From positions 1,200,001-1,264,000 of the forward strand of contig NZ_CP043627.1 in assembly GCF_016804325.1 (NCBI RefSeq): a stretch of 64,000 nt of DNA. Direction: 5' to 3'. Positions 46,237 to 55,227 of this stretch are shown one piece after another. Within the stretch, counting starts at the first letter, position 1; the number at the start of each line of letters is the position of its first letter. This stretch comes from Methylobacterium aquaticum. GTDB taxonomy: Bacteria > Pseudomonadota > Alphaproteobacteria > Rhizobiales > Beijerinckiaceae. The position numbers and the translations under genes are program-made. The notes beneath the pieces are model-generated. The model did no database searches, was not told where the DNA came from, and saw only the letters and a list, made by a program, of their open reading frames with translations.

Positions 46237-47567
46237 GCGGACAACCGCTCTGCCGCGATTGCGGGGCGCGCCCGCCGGCCGACGCGGTCCGCTGCCGGGC
46301 CTGCGGCTCGCCGCGCCTGCTCGCCCATCCGGAGCGCGACGCGCTGTCGATCGCGCATATCGATTGCGACGCGTTCTACGCCGCGGTCGAGAAGCGCGAC
46401 GACCCCGCCTTGCGGGACCGGCCGCTGATCATCGGCGGGGGGAAGCGCGGCGTGGTCGCGACCGCCTGCTACATCGCCCGCATCCGCGGCGTGCATTCGG
46501 CGATGCCGATGTTCCGCGCGCTCGAAGCCTGCCCGGACGCGGTGGTGCTGCGGCCCGACATGGAGAAATACGCCCGGGTCGGGCGCCAGGTGCGGGCGAT
46601 GATGCAGGACCTGACGCCGCTCGTCGAGCCGGTCTCGATCGACGAGGCCTTCCTCGACCTCTCGGGCACCGAGCGGATGCACGGGGCCTCGCCCGCCGTG
46701 ACGCTGGCGGGGTTCGCCCGGAAGGTGGAGGCGGAGGTCGGCATCACCGTCTCGGTCGGGCTCGCGCCCAACAAGTTCCTGGCCAAGATCGCCTCCGACC
46801 TCGAGAAGCCGCGCGGCTTCTCGATCATCGGCCGGGCGGAAGCCGAGGCGTTCCTCGCGCCGCGTCCGGTACGGATCCTGCCCGGCATCGGCCAGGCCGC
46901 GGGCGAGCGTCTCGCGGCGCTTGGCATCCAGCGGATCGGCGAGATCGGCCGGGTGGCGCCGGAGCGGCTGCACGCCGCGCTCGGGCGCGATGCCGTCCGC
47001 CTCCTGGCGCTCGCCCGCGGCGAGGACCGGCGCCCGGTCCAGCCGCGACGGGAGACCAAGAGCATCTCGGGCGAGACCACCTTCACGGAGGACCTGCGCG
47101 CCTTCGAGGCCCTGCGGCCGGTGCTGTGGCAACTCTGCGAGAAGGTCGCACGGCGCCTGAAGCGGGCGGAACTCGCCGCCGGCAGCGTCACCCTAAAGCT
47201 CAAGGACCGGGAGTTTCGCCTGCGGACCCGCACCCGCTCGGGGCTGGCGCCGACGCAGGTCGCCGAGCGGCTGTTTCGCCCGGCCGAGGCGCTGTTGCGC
47301 GATTCCTGCGACGGCACCGCCTTCCGGCTGATCGGGATCGGGGCCGGCGACCTCTGCGGCGCCGCCCATGCCGACCGGGGCGACCTCGCCGACGTCTCGG
47401 CGGTCCGGGAGGCGAGCCGGGCCGCCGCGATCGATGCCCTGCGCGACCGATTCGGCGCGGCGGCGGTGCAGCGCGGGCTCGGCTTCGCGCCGCAGGCCAG
47501 GGATCAAGCGAGGGGTCGGGACAACGATCGCGGGAGCAAGGCCCCGCCGGAGCGGGAGCCGCGATAA
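46233..47567 (+). CDS. dinB: DNA polymerase IV (DinB) with an N-terminal zinc-ribbon-like extension
   Basis: Y-family translesion polymerase of 444 residues. The catalytic palm motifs are AHIDCDAFYAAVEKRDDP and VEPVSIDEAFLDLSGTE; also LAPNKFLAKIASDLEKP and the helix-hairpin-helix VRILPGIGQAAGERLAALGI. The little-finger domain follows (ETKSISGETTF). Before the palm there is CRDCGARPPADAVRCRACG, four cysteines arranged as a small zinc ribbon, which many alphaproteobacterial DinB proteins carry. The GTG start overlaps the DUF3572 stop codon. The C-terminus is polar and probably disordered. Confidence 0.94.
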   Translation: MSGQPLCRDCGARPPADAVRCRACGSPRLLAHPERDALSIAHIDCDAFYAAVEKRDDPALRDRPLIIGGGKRGVVATACYIARIRGVHSAMPMFRALEACPDAVVLRPDMEKYARVGRQVRAMMQDLTPLVEPVSIDEAFLDLSGTERMHGASPAVTLAGFARKVEAEVGITVSVGLAPNKFLAKIASDLEKPRGFSIIGRAEAEAFLAPRPVRILPGIGQAAGERLAALGIQRIGEIGRVAPERLHAALGRDAVRLLALARGEDRRPVQPRRETKSISGETTFTEDLRAFEALRPVLWQLCEKVARRLKRAELAAGSVTLKLKDREFRLRTRTRSGLAPTQVAERLFRPAEALLRDSCDGTAFRLIGIGAGDLCGAAHADRGDLADVSAVREASRAAAIDALRDRFGAAAVQRGLGFAPQARDQARGRDNDRGSKAPPEREPR

Positions 47568-47609
47568 GAAGAAATTTGATTGGTCTCTTCGGATCATCAA
47601 ACCCGCCGC

Positions 47610-47747
47610 GTCATTCCGGGGCCGCGAAAGCGGAGCCCGGAATCCAGACGCTCAGTTGGTGCAGAATAAAGCGGGACGCCGGCCGCTCTGTTCTGAACCA
47701 TCCGCGGTTCTGGATTCCGGGCTCCGCTTTCGCGGCCCCGGAATGAC
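47610..47747. repeat. Palindromic intergenic repeat, family C, copy 1
   Basis: GTCATTCCGGGGCCGCGAAA at the left matches TTTCGCGGCCCCGGAATGAC at the right. Next inside, GCGGAGCCCGGAATCCAGA faces TCTGGATTCCGGGCTCCGC. It lies between convergent dinB and the eipB-like gene. A second copy is at 53842-53977. Confidence 0.85.
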
Positions 47748-47815
47748 GAGGAGGGGGTCAGGACTGTCGATGAGCACAAACAGGCGCCGGTGTCCCCGTC
47801 GCCCTCGGCCGCGCC

Positions 47816-48670
47816 CTACTTGCAGTCCTTGCTCCCGGGCAACAGGTCGATGCGCGACAGCTCGCCCTTCAGCGAGAACTCGCCGTAATCGAGGCGCAAC
47901 GCGCCGCTGACCCCGTTCTCGTAGAGATCGAAGGCGAGGACGTAGACCGGGGTCCGCTCCCCCTCCCCCGGCGAGAAATAGCTCAGCGTCACCGGCCAAT
48001 GCGGCATCGCCGCCATCGCGCCGTCGCGCAACGCCGCCTCGACCGGGGCGGCGGGCTTCTGCGCCGCGCCGGGCTCCGGCGTCGCCCCGGGCTTGGCGGC
48101 GACGCGCTGCGGGCCGATCACCGCCAGGGTGTCGTAGACCTTGCGGCCGTCATCCGAGCCGTCGAACACCTTGACGGAGACGGTGGATTGCCCGGCCCGG
48201 GCGGCCTCGACCAGCCGCCGCATGTGGGCGGCCGGAAACAGCACCTCGCCCGGCACCGCCATCTCGCCGCGCTTGGGCTGCTTGAGGGTGACGTCGATGC
48301 CCTTGTCGCCGCGCTCGGCGTTGCCGTCGACGGGGGCCGCGATCTTGCCGTTGAGGTCGGACTGGGTGCGGAAGCGGAAGCTGCGCCCGTCGCCGCTCTC
48401 GAAGGTGGTGTTGCGCAGGTCGGAGGTGCGGGTGCCGCTCTCCGAGCTCTCCAGCACCGTCACCTGCCGATATTGCAGGGCGTAGCCCTTGCAGGAATCG
48501 CCGGTGAAATCGAACACGATCCGGCCGCGGGCGCTCTCGACCGCGCGGGTGCCGGAACTGCCGGACAGGGACAGGTCGTAGACGGCACGATGGGGCGCGA
48601 GATGCACCGCCTCCGCCGCCATCGCGGGCGAGGAGAGCGCGAGCAGGACGCACGCGAGGAGTGGTCGCAT
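47816..48670 (-). CDS. eipB: EipB-family cell envelope integrity protein (DUF1849)
   Basis: Periplasmic protein of 284 residues with a Sec signal (MRPLLACVLLALSSPAMA). The body begins LAPHRAVYDLSLSGSSG, followed by SARGRIVFDFTGDSCKGYALQYRQ (seen as RGRIVFDFTGDSCKGYALQY), SDLRNTTFESGDGRSFRF and VKVFDGSDDGRKVYDTLAVIG, all matching EipB of Brucella and relatives. Two conserved cysteines are present, one in DSCKGY and one in the last residues KDCK. In Brucella EipB these form a stabilising disulfide. The family supports envelope integrity by an unknown mechanism; no lpp- or tpr-type partner gene is adjacent. Confidence 0.88.
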   Translation of the reverse strand: MRPLLACVLLALSSPAMAAEAVHLAPHRAVYDLSLSGSSGTRAVESARGRIVFDFTGDSCKGYALQYRQVTVLESSESGTRTSDLRNTTFESGDGRSFRFRTQSDLNGKIAAPVDGNAERGDKGIDVTLKQPKRGEMAVPGEVLFPAAHMRRLVEAARAGQSTVSVKVFDGSDDGRKVYDTLAVIGPQRVAAKPGATPEPGAAQKPAAPVEAALRDGAMAAMPHWPVTLSYFSPGEGERTPVYVLAFDLYENGVSGALRLDYGEFSLKGELSRIDLLPGSKDCK

Positions 48671-49199
48671 GAGGTCTCCCGGGGCGGCCGTCGGTGCTGG
48701 CGTCGGCCCTGTTGGTCGTCTCAAGATAGGCCCCGCCCCGGTCCCCGGCAACGTGCCGGCCGCCGATGCCGTGGCATCGCTGCCACGCTTGGCCGGGACC
48801 GTCGCGACAACCGGGAGTTGGTCGAGGTTGCGGGGCCGTTTCAACCCGGGGCGGTGGCGTGCGCCACGGCGCGCGCGGTTTCCGAGAAATCCGTCAAGCT
48901 ATTGAATTTCAAGGATATTGCTTTGGTCTCCGGGCGTTCCGGCGAGGCCGCTGGATGGATCCGCACCCCGATATCGACGGGTCCGGAGGCCGGTTCCGGC
49001 GCGGGGAAAAACCAACTCGGCGGGAGCCGGACTCTTGCGCGGATGTTAGGCCGTCCTGTAGGTTCACCCCCGTCGCCACCGCCCCAGGCGTGGCGGCGAT
49101 CACCAGCAGGATCGGATGGATTGAACGCGCGGTCGAGCGGCGGACCGCTCGCGGCTGCGTGCCGATTCCATGGGTGATGTCGGGGGAGTGGAGGCGGCG
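48671..49199. other. Divergent intergenic region before gcrA
   Basis: About 530 bases with no gene I can support; the region must carry the eipB and gcrA promoters. One GANTC site (GATTC at 49164-49168), the CcrM methylation sequence that GcrA reads in relatives, lies 31 bases before the gcrA start. Confidence 0.4.
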
Positions 49200-49718
49200 A
49201 TGGTGGATGCGGGTCCGGGCTGGACGAAGGAACGCGTCGAGCTTCTCAAGCGGCTGTGGAGCGACGGCCGCAGCGCCAGCCAGATCGCTGCGGAGATCGG
49301 CGGCGTCTCCCGCAACGCGGTCATCGGCAAGGTCCATCGCCTCGGCCTGGCCGGGCGCGTGCTGAAGGCCAACGGGACCGCGCCGGCCGGCGGCCGTCGT
49401 GCCCGGGCCGATTCCGACGCCGCCGCGCCCGTTGCCGACGCCCCGTCGATGCTCGCCCCCCCACCGCCGGCCCTCGCCCTGGTCCAGCCCGCCTCGTCCT
49501 CCGCGACGGTCGCGTTGCCGGAGAGCGCCCGCGTCACCATCATGGAGCTGCGGGAATTCATGTGCCGCTGGCCGATGGGCGACCCGTCCACGCCGGACTT
49601 TCGCTTCTGCGGCGACCGCGCGATCGCCGGCCTGCCGTACTGCACCCATCACTGCCGCATCGCCTACCAGCCCGCCGCCGAGCGCAAGCGCGAGCGCAAG
49701 GTCGTCGGCTTCCGCTAG
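49200..49718 (+). CDS. gcrA: GcrA family cell cycle regulator
   Basis: Regulator of 172 residues that binds sigma70-RNA polymerase and activates promoters with methylated GANTC sites. The N-terminal DNA-binding part reads WTKERVELLKRLWSDGRSASQIAAEIGGVSRNAVIGKVHRLGL (recognisable as SASQIAAEIGGVSRNAVIGK). A variable linker follows, and then the C-terminal Cys-containing domain LREFMCRWPMGDPSTPDFRFCG with LPYCTHHCRIAYQP. The ATG at 49200 was chosen because GGAGG is correctly spaced before it. Starts 30 bases upstream are in frame but lack this site. Confidence 0.94.
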   Translation: MVDAGPGWTKERVELLKRLWSDGRSASQIAAEIGGVSRNAVIGKVHRLGLAGRVLKANGTAPAGGRRARADSDAAAPVADAPSMLAPPPPALALVQPASSSATVALPESARVTIMELREFMCRWPMGDPSTPDFRFCGDRAIAGLPYCTHHCRIAYQPAAERKRERKVVGFR

Positions 49719-49870
49719 GGTCTTGGTCTGCGCGGCGCGTCGCGGCTCGTCTCCACAGGTCCCTTCAACCGGATTGACGATATCGGTCAAATCCTAACGA
49801 ATCCTGTCCGCCGCCCGGGCGCGGAGCAGGACCGTGGCATGAGGCCTGCGGGCATCGGGATTTTCCCGCC

Positions 49871-49994
49871 CGCGACATCATCCCGAGGTGTCGGTCCATC
49901 GACGATGGACTGACCGCGAAGGAGGGCTCCAGGGATCGCCGTGGTCCCTGGAGCCCTCCTTCGAGGCTCACTTCGTCCGCTTCTCAGGATGGTG
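49871..49994. repeat. Palindromic intergenic repeat, family A, copy 4
   Basis: CATCATCCCGAGGTGTCGG at the left, then the paired GGAGGGCTCCAGGGA and TCCCTGGAGCCCTCC, with AGTGAGCCTCGAAGG-like sequence at the right, and TTCTCAGGATGGTG at the end. This copy is the most diverged in its outer arms. It lies downstream of both gcrA and the TPP-enzyme gene. Confidence 0.8.
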
Positions 49995-50091
49995 TCCTGG
50001 GCAGGACAGGGGATCGCCAGGGGTTTCATGCCCCTGTCGCGCGCGGCAGCGGACGCGCTTCGGCCCGCCGCCGCGCCGTGGCGCCCGTCCC

Positions 50092-51831
50092 TCACGCCGT
50101 CTCGCCGCGCCGCCGCCGCTCCGCGTCGTCCCAGGCGGTGAGCGGCTGGTAATCCGGCACGAAGCCGAGGCCCTTGCGGGCATCCGACGATACCGCGACC
50201 TGCGAGGTGGCGACGTCGATCAGCGCCGGACCGTTGGCGGCGAGCGCCCGCGCGATCGCGGCGGGCAGGTCCTCCGGCCGCTCGACCCGCTCGCCATGGG
50301 CACCCAGGGCGCGGGCCATGGCGGCGTAATCGGAATCGGCGAGCAGCGTGCCGACGACCCGGCCGCCGTAATTGAACTCCTGGTCGTAGCGCTCGATGTT
50401 CCAGGCGGCGTTGTTCGACACGATAATGACGGGCTTCGCCCCGTGGCGGGAAGCGGTGTCGATCTCCATCGCGTTGATGCCGAAGGCGCCGTCGCCGGTG
50501 ACGCAGATCACCTGCCGATCGGGGAAGGCGAGCGAGGCGGCGGTGGCGTAGGGCACGCCGACGCCGAGGCAGCCGAAGGCGCCGGCATCGAGGTAGGTCC
50601 GCGCCTCGAGGCCGACCCGGGCGAAGCTCAGGAGATCGCCGCCATCGGCCACCGCGATGTAGTCGGGCTCCGCGACCTCCCGGATCGCCGCGAAGATCGC
50701 CGCCGGGTGGATCCGGCCGTCCTCGCCGGTCTGCGGCACCGCCGCGCCGGTCGAGCGCTTGACGTGGCGCGCCCGCAGGCCTTCCGCCCAAGGACGGTCG
50801 AGGGCCGGCGCGCGGTTGCCGGCGGCGTCGACGATCGCGGCCAGCGCCAGGGCGGGCGTCGCGAGCAGTTCCGGCTCGCCGCGGCGGTTGTCGACGAGTT
50901 CGCCTGCGGTGTCGGCGATCCGCACGAAGCGGGCATTCGGGAACACCGCCGGCGAGCCGTAGCCGAGCTGGTAATCGAGCTTGCGGCCGATCACGAGAAC
51001 GACGTCGGCCTCGGTCATCGCGGCGGCCCGCATGGCGCCGACGGTGGCGGGATGGTCGGCCGGCACCAGGCCGCGGCTCTCCTGCGTGTCGAGATAGACC
51101 GCGCCCAGCGCGTCGAGGAGCCGTACCAGCTCGGGACCGGCATTCCTGGCGCCGCGGCCGCTCACCACCAGCGGGCGCTTCGCTCTCCACAGCACCTCGA
51201 CGGCCTTGGCGATTCCGGCCGGATCGGGCGGCAGCACCCGCGGCGCCTTCGGCGTCATCCAGTCGTCGAGCACCAGTTGCGGCTGCACGTGGGCGCGCAG
51301 CACGTCGGTCGGGATCTCGATGTAGACGGGTCCCGGCTCGCCGAGATCGCCCATGGCGCGGGCGACCGCCTCGTCGAGTTCGCGGATCACCTGGTCGGCG
51401 ACCCGGGCGGTGCGCGACTGGCGGGTGACGGGCCGCAGGATGTCGACGTGGGGGATGTCCTGGAGCGGCCCGAGATTGGCCTGCGGCCGCGAGGTGCAGC
51501 CGCCGATCAGCAGCACCGGGACGCGGGCGAGCGACGCGTTGGCGATGCCGGTGACGCAGTTGGTGACGCCGGGCCCGGCGGTCGCCATGCAGACCCCGAG
51601 TTCCCCGGTCAGCTCGGCATGGGCGTGGGCCATGTGGACGGCGGCGCCCTCGTCGCGCACGTCGACGATGCGGATGCCGAGGCGGGCGCAATGGTCCCAG
51701 ATCGGCTGGATGTGGCCGCCCTGGAGCCCGAACACCCGATCGACGCCCCGCGCCTTCAGGAACTGCGCGATCCAGGCGGCGCAGGATTGCGCGTCGGCGT
51801 TGAGGTCCTGGACGGTGGCCGGTTGGCTCAT
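50092..51831 (-). CDS. Thiamine-pyrophosphate-dependent enzyme, acetolactate synthase-like
   Basis: TPP enzyme of 579 residues with the usual Pyr, central and PP domains. The N-terminal domain has [20 protein letters not shown] and [21 protein letters not shown], with the catalytic Glu replacing the more common RHEQ context. The PP domain has the cofactor motif [20 protein letters not shown] ending in [20 protein letters not shown]. The sequence is nearer to generic IlvB-like decarboxylases and ligases than to IlvB itself, and no small regulatory subunit is encoded. Context (acyl-CoA synthetase and TRAP binding-protein genes upstream, GntR regulator) suggests a catabolic carboligase or decarboxylase. 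GGAGGG precedes the ATG. Confidence 0.85.
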   Translation of the reverse strand: MSQPATVQDLNADAQSCAAWIAQFLKARGVDRVFGLQGGHIQPIWDHCARLGIRIVDVRDEGAAVHMAHAHAELTGELGVCMATAGPGVTNCVTGIANASLARVPVLLIGGCTSRPQANLGPLQDIPHVDILRPVTRQSRTARVADQVIRELDEAVARAMGDLGEPGPVYIEIPTDVLRAHVQPQLVLDDWMTPKAPRVLPPDPAGIAKAVEVLWRAKRPLVVSGRGARNAGPELVRLLDALGAVYLDTQESRGLVPADHPATVGAMRAAAMTEADVVLVIGRKLDYQLGYGSPAVFPNARFVRIADTAGELVDNRRGEPELLATPALALAAIVDAAGNRAPALDRPWAEGLRARHVKRSTGAAVPQTGEDGRIHPAAIFAAIREVAEPDYIAVADGGDLLSFARVGLEARTYLDAGAFGCLGVGVPYATAASLAFPDRQVICVTGDGAFGINAMEIDTASRHGAKPVIIVSNNAAWNIERYDQEFNYGGRVVGTLLADSDYAAMARALGAHGERVERPEDLPAAIARALAANGPALIDVATSQVAVSSDARKGLGFVPDYQPLTAWDDAERRRRGETA

Positions 51832-51945
51832 GGGGTTTCCCTCCCGTTCGTGTTGTTGTTCGCGCTTTCGGCGGGTCGTGCTCGCCTTGGAACTTGTTCC
51901 GGGTAAGGTGGGCATCCTTGCAGAGCGGGTGCAAGCGCAACGGCT

Positions 51946-52134
51946 GAGAGCGTGACCCCCTCCCCCCTCTGCGGGGGAGGGTGGCCTGCGGAGCAGGTCG
52001 GGAGAGGGGAAACACGCTTCCGGATGAGGCGGAACCGTTCTGACGGGCGCCATGCTCGGCACCGTCGCGCCGCCCCTCTCCCGGCTCGCATCCGCTCGCC
52101 ACCCTCCCCGCAGAGGGGGGAGGGTTACGCTCTC
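51946..52134. repeat. Palindromic intergenic repeat, family B, copy 2
   Basis: Outer arms GAGAGCGT and ACGCTCTC, then CCCTCCCCCCTCTGCGG facing CCGCAGAGGGGGGAGGG, then GGTCGGGAGAGGGG facing CCCCTCTCCCGGC. It separates the acyl-CoA synthetase gene from the TPP-enzyme gene. Confidence 0.85.
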
Positions 52135-52194
52135 GGCCGTCACTCCGACACCGCGCAACCTGCTGTGTCGTGAACCGTAGGAGACTGCGGCGCC

Positions 52195-53757
52195 CTACCC
52201 CTCCCCCCGCACCAGCCGCTCTTTCAGCTTCCGGTGCAGGTTCTTGCCCGTCGCCGTGCGGGGCATCGCCTCGTCGGCCATGAACGAGACCGTGCGCGGG
52301 CGCTTGAAGCCGGCGAGGCGGTCCTTGCACCAGCCGAGGATGTCGGCCTCGCTGGCAAAGGCCCCGTCGCGCAGCACGACGACGGCGTGGACCCGTTCGC
52401 CCCAGGTCTCGTCCGGCAGGCCGACCACCGCCACGTCATGCACCGCCGGGTGGCCGCCGAGCAGGGCCTCGACCTCGGACGGGTAGATGTTCTCGCCGCC
52501 GGAGATGATCATGTTGCTCTTGCGGTCGACGAGATGGATGAACCCGTCGGCGTCGCGCCGGGCCATGTCGCCGACGGTGCAGTACGCGCCGCGGAAGGCC
52601 TCCTTCGTCTTCTCCGGCAGCTTCCAGTAGCCGTCGAACAGGTAGGGATTCGAGCAGAACAGCTCGCCGGCCTCCCCATCCGGCACCTCGTTGCCGGCCT
52701 CATCCAGCAACTTGATCGGCGCCGAGCCGACGCATTCGCGGCCGACCGAGCCGAGCTTGGTGAATTGCTCGGGCGGGTGCAGCATCGTCGCCCAGCCGAC
52801 CTCGGTGGCGCCGTACAATTCATAGAGCCCGGAATTCGGGAAGAACTCTATCACGGCCCGCTTGGTGTCGGGCCGGGCCGGGGCCGAGGAGATCATCAGC
52901 CGGGTGATGCGGGTAAGGTCGTAGCGCGCCTTCGCGGCCTCGCTCAGGCCCAGCATCATCGCGTAGTGGGTCGGCACCAGGGAGGTGAAGCTCGCCCCGC
53001 CCTCAGAGAGAGCCCTCACGCAATGCTCGGGATCGAAGCTCTTGCGCGAGTACACGCTGGTGACGCCGCCGCAATAGCTGAACGCCCCGAAGAAATAGAG
53101 CGAGTTGGCGTGGCAGAGCGGCATGACCAGCAGGGCCGAATCGCGCCGGTGGATGCCGAGCTCGATCTCGGTGATCATCGACAGCATGGCGGCACCGCGA
53201 TGCGAGCGGATCGCGCCCTTCGGCTTGCCGGTGGTGCCGGAGGTGTACATCAGCATCCACGGATCGGCCGGATCGATCGCCAGTCCGGGCTCGTCCTCGC
53301 GGGCCTTCCCGATCAGGTCCTCGTAAGCGCAGAAGCCGGCGGGGCAGGGTGTCGCCCCGAACCACACCACCCGGGATTCAGAGATCGGCAGGTCGGCGCG
53401 GATCTCATCGATCGTGCCGGCGAGCTCGTCCTGGAGGATCAGGGCCGAGACCTCGGCATCCTCCAGGATGTAGCGGACTTCCGCACCGACCAGCCGGAAG
53501 TTGATCGGCACCGCGACGAGGCCGGCCTTCGCCATCGCGGCGTAGATCTCCAACCACTCGACGCAATTATAGGCCAGCACCGCCACCCGCTCACCCTTGC
53601 GCAGACCGAGGCCGAGGAGGCCGTTGGCCAGCCGGCAGGCGCGGGCGTTCCACTGCCGGAACGTCATCGCGCGCTCGAGGTCGCGTGCGCCGATCCGGTC
53701 GGGCTGCAGGCGCGCCTGGACGGCGAGCATCTGCCCGGGGGTGAGCACATCCCTCAT
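52195..53757 (-). CDS. AMP-dependent acyl-CoA synthetase
   Basis: Adenylate-forming CoA ligase of 520 residues. Motifs are MLMYTSGTTGKPKGAIRSHR (P-loop), GLYELYGATEVGWATMLHPP, GDMARRDADGFIHLVDRKSNMIISGG (hinge between the domains; seen as GDMARRDADGFIHLVDR), and the catalytic Lys near PRTATGKNLHRKLK at the C-terminus. Overall shape is that of medium/aryl acid ligases of the FadD3 or benzoate-CoA ligase kind. It is flanked by a TRAP binding-protein gene upstream and a TPP-enzyme gene downstream, all on the same strand. It would activate the imported carboxylate, but the substrate is unknown. Confidence 0.88.
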   Translation of the reverse strand: MRDVLTPGQMLAVQARLQPDRIGARDLERAMTFRQWNARACRLANGLLGLGLRKGERVAVLAYNCVEWLEIYAAMAKAGLVAVPINFRLVGAEVRYILEDAEVSALILQDELAGTIDEIRADLPISESRVVWFGATPCPAGFCAYEDLIGKAREDEPGLAIDPADPWMLMYTSGTTGKPKGAIRSHRGAAMLSMITEIELGIHRRDSALLVMPLCHANSLYFFGAFSYCGGVTSVYSRKSFDPEHCVRALSEGGASFTSLVPTHYAMMLGLSEAAKARYDLTRITRLMISSAPARPDTKRAVIEFFPNSGLYELYGATEVGWATMLHPPEQFTKLGSVGRECVGSAPIKLLDEAGNEVPDGEAGELFCSNPYLFDGYWKLPEKTKEAFRGAYCTVGDMARRDADGFIHLVDRKSNMIISGGENIYPSEVEALLGGHPAVHDVAVVGLPDETWGERVHAVVVLRDGAFASEADILGWCKDRLAGFKRPRTVSFMADEAMPRTATGKNLHRKLKERLVRGEG

Positions 53758-53841
53758 CGTGGTTGTCCTCGCTTCCTCGTTCTGCGTGGGCTCGGGTGAT
53801 GTCGCTGATCAGGTCACACCGACGGTCCGTCTCCCTCCCTC

Positions 53842-53977
53842 GTCATTCCGGGGCCGCGAAGCGGAGCCCGGAATCCAGACGCTCAGGTGGAGGAGAATGA
53901 AGCGGCACATTATCCGCCTTCGATTGAACCCTCAGCGGTTATGGATTCCGGGCTCCGCTCCGCGGCCCCGGAATGAC
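53842..53977. repeat. Palindromic intergenic repeat, family C, copy 2
   Basis: GTCATTCCGGGGCCGCG faces CGCGGCCCCGGAATGAC, and GCGGAGCCCGGAATCCA faces TGGATTCCGGGCTCCGC. It lies between the TRAP binding-protein gene and the acyl-CoA synthetase gene. Confidence 0.85.
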
Positions 53978-54023
53978 GCGGTGGATCTCAGGTTCGCGGT
54001 GGGAAAACTGTGATCCGTGAGAA

Positions 54024-55076
54024 TTACCCGATATCCCCGGCGTATTTCTGCACCAGCGCCCAGGCCTCCGGCCCGAACTTCTCACGCCATTGGCCGTAGA
54101 ACTTCGTTGCTTTCAGCGCCGACTGGAAGGCGTTCGGATCGGTGGCGTTGAACACCAGTCCCCGCCCCTCAAGCTCCTTCTGCGTGTCGCGGTTGGCCGC
54201 GGCGATGTCGTCGCGCTCCTTCAAGGCCGCGGCGTTGAGGTGCTTCTCCATGATGGCGCGCACGTCCGCCGGCACGCCCTTCCAGACGCGGCCGCTCGCC
54301 ATCATCCAGAAGCCGTCCCAGGCGTGGTTGGTGAGCGAGCAGTATTTCTGCACCTCGTAGAACTTGGCGAAGTTGATCAGCGCCAGCGGGTTCTCCTGGC
54401 CGTCGGCGATGCGGGTCTGCAGCGCCGAATAGGCCTCGCTCAAGGGAATGCTGACCGGCGCGGCGCCGAGCGCGGAGAACATCGAGACCCAGAGCGGCAC
54501 CACCGGCACGCGGATCTTGAAGTTCTTGAGGTCGTCGGGCGTGCGGATCGGCTTGGTGCTGGTGGTGATCTGGCGAAAGCCGTTGTCCCAGGTCGTCGCG
54601 AACGGGACGAGGTTCGCCTTCTCGATCGACTTGCGGATGTAGCCGCCGACCTCGCCGTCCATCGCGGCCCAGACCTTGTCGTAGCTCGTGAAGGCGAAGC
54701 CGATGCCGGTGAGCGAGGTCGCCGGCACCAGGGTCGAGACCACGGTGCCCGGGAATGTCGCGAGTTCCAGCGCCCCGGAGCGGATCTGGGACAGCATGTC
54801 CGAATCGCTGCCGAGCTGGTTCGACGGGAACAGGCTGACCTCGACCGCGCCGTTCGTCTCCTGGGCGATGGCGGCGATCGCCTCCTTCAGCCGGACGTTG
54901 ACCGGATGCGGCACCGGCAGGTCGGTACCGAGCTTGAAGGTGAGTTTCTGGCTTTGCGCCAGCGCCGGACGCGGAAAGCCGGCGGCGAGGCAAGCGGCGG
55001 CGCCCAGGCCGGAGGCCAGCATGTGCCGGCGGTGGAGACCCGTCCGGCGAGGACCCGTGAGGCGGGGATCGGTCAT
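54024..55076 (-). CDS. TRAP transporter substrate-binding protein (DctP family)
   Basis: Periplasmic binding protein of 350 residues. The signal peptide has a twin-Arg-like start (LHRRHMLASGLGAAACLAAG), ending ALAQ. The body shows KLGTDLPVPHPVNVRLKEA, EVSLFPSNQLGSDSDMLSQIRSGALEL (as FPSNQLGSDSDMLSQIRSG), FKIRVPVVPLWVSMFSALGAAPV with the ligand-binding Arg, and PLSEAYSALQTRIADGQENPL, all typical of DctP. No dctQ or dctM gene is present. It heads a group with the acyl-CoA synthetase and TPP enzyme, facing a GntR regulator gene. Confidence 0.92.
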   Translation of the reverse strand: MTDPRLTGPRRTGLHRRHMLASGLGAAACLAAGFPRPALAQSQKLTFKLGTDLPVPHPVNVRLKEAIAAIAQETNGAVEVSLFPSNQLGSDSDMLSQIRSGALELATFPGTVVSTLVPATSLTGIGFAFTSYDKVWAAMDGEVGGYIRKSIEKANLVPFATTWDNGFRQITTSTKPIRTPDDLKNFKIRVPVVPLWVSMFSALGAAPVSIPLSEAYSALQTRIADGQENPLALINFAKFYEVQKYCSLTNHAWDGFWMMASGRVWKGVPADVRAIMEKHLNAAALKERDDIAAANRDTQKELEGRGLVFNATDPNAFQSALKATKFYGQWREKFGPEAWALVQKYAGDIG

Positions 55077-55131
55077 GGCGTTTCTCCCTCGGGAATTCCG
55101 AGCCGGCGGCGTTATCCGCCTTGCCGTTATT

Positions 55132-55157
55132 GAATTCGGAATTCGAATTTCGAATTC
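55132..55157. promoter_or_regulatory. Near-perfect palindrome, candidate GntR operator
   Basis: GAATTCGGAATTC and GAATTTCGAATTC make a 26-base inverted repeat with a single mismatched pair. It is AT-rich in a GC-rich region and lies midway between the divergent TRAP binding-protein and GntR genes. This is the expected place for the regulator to bind. Confidence 0.6.
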
Positions 55158-55227
55158 GGTATTGCACGAGCCTCCGGTTTGCGCAACACGTCGGCGACGA
55201 GTTTTCTGCGTGAAGGGGGATCCGGCC

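Noticed and set aside
54688..55227. N-terminal extension of the GntR protein by 180 residues
   Set aside because: It overlaps the TRAP binding-protein gene antisense and the operator palindrome; the GntR fold begins after 55228.
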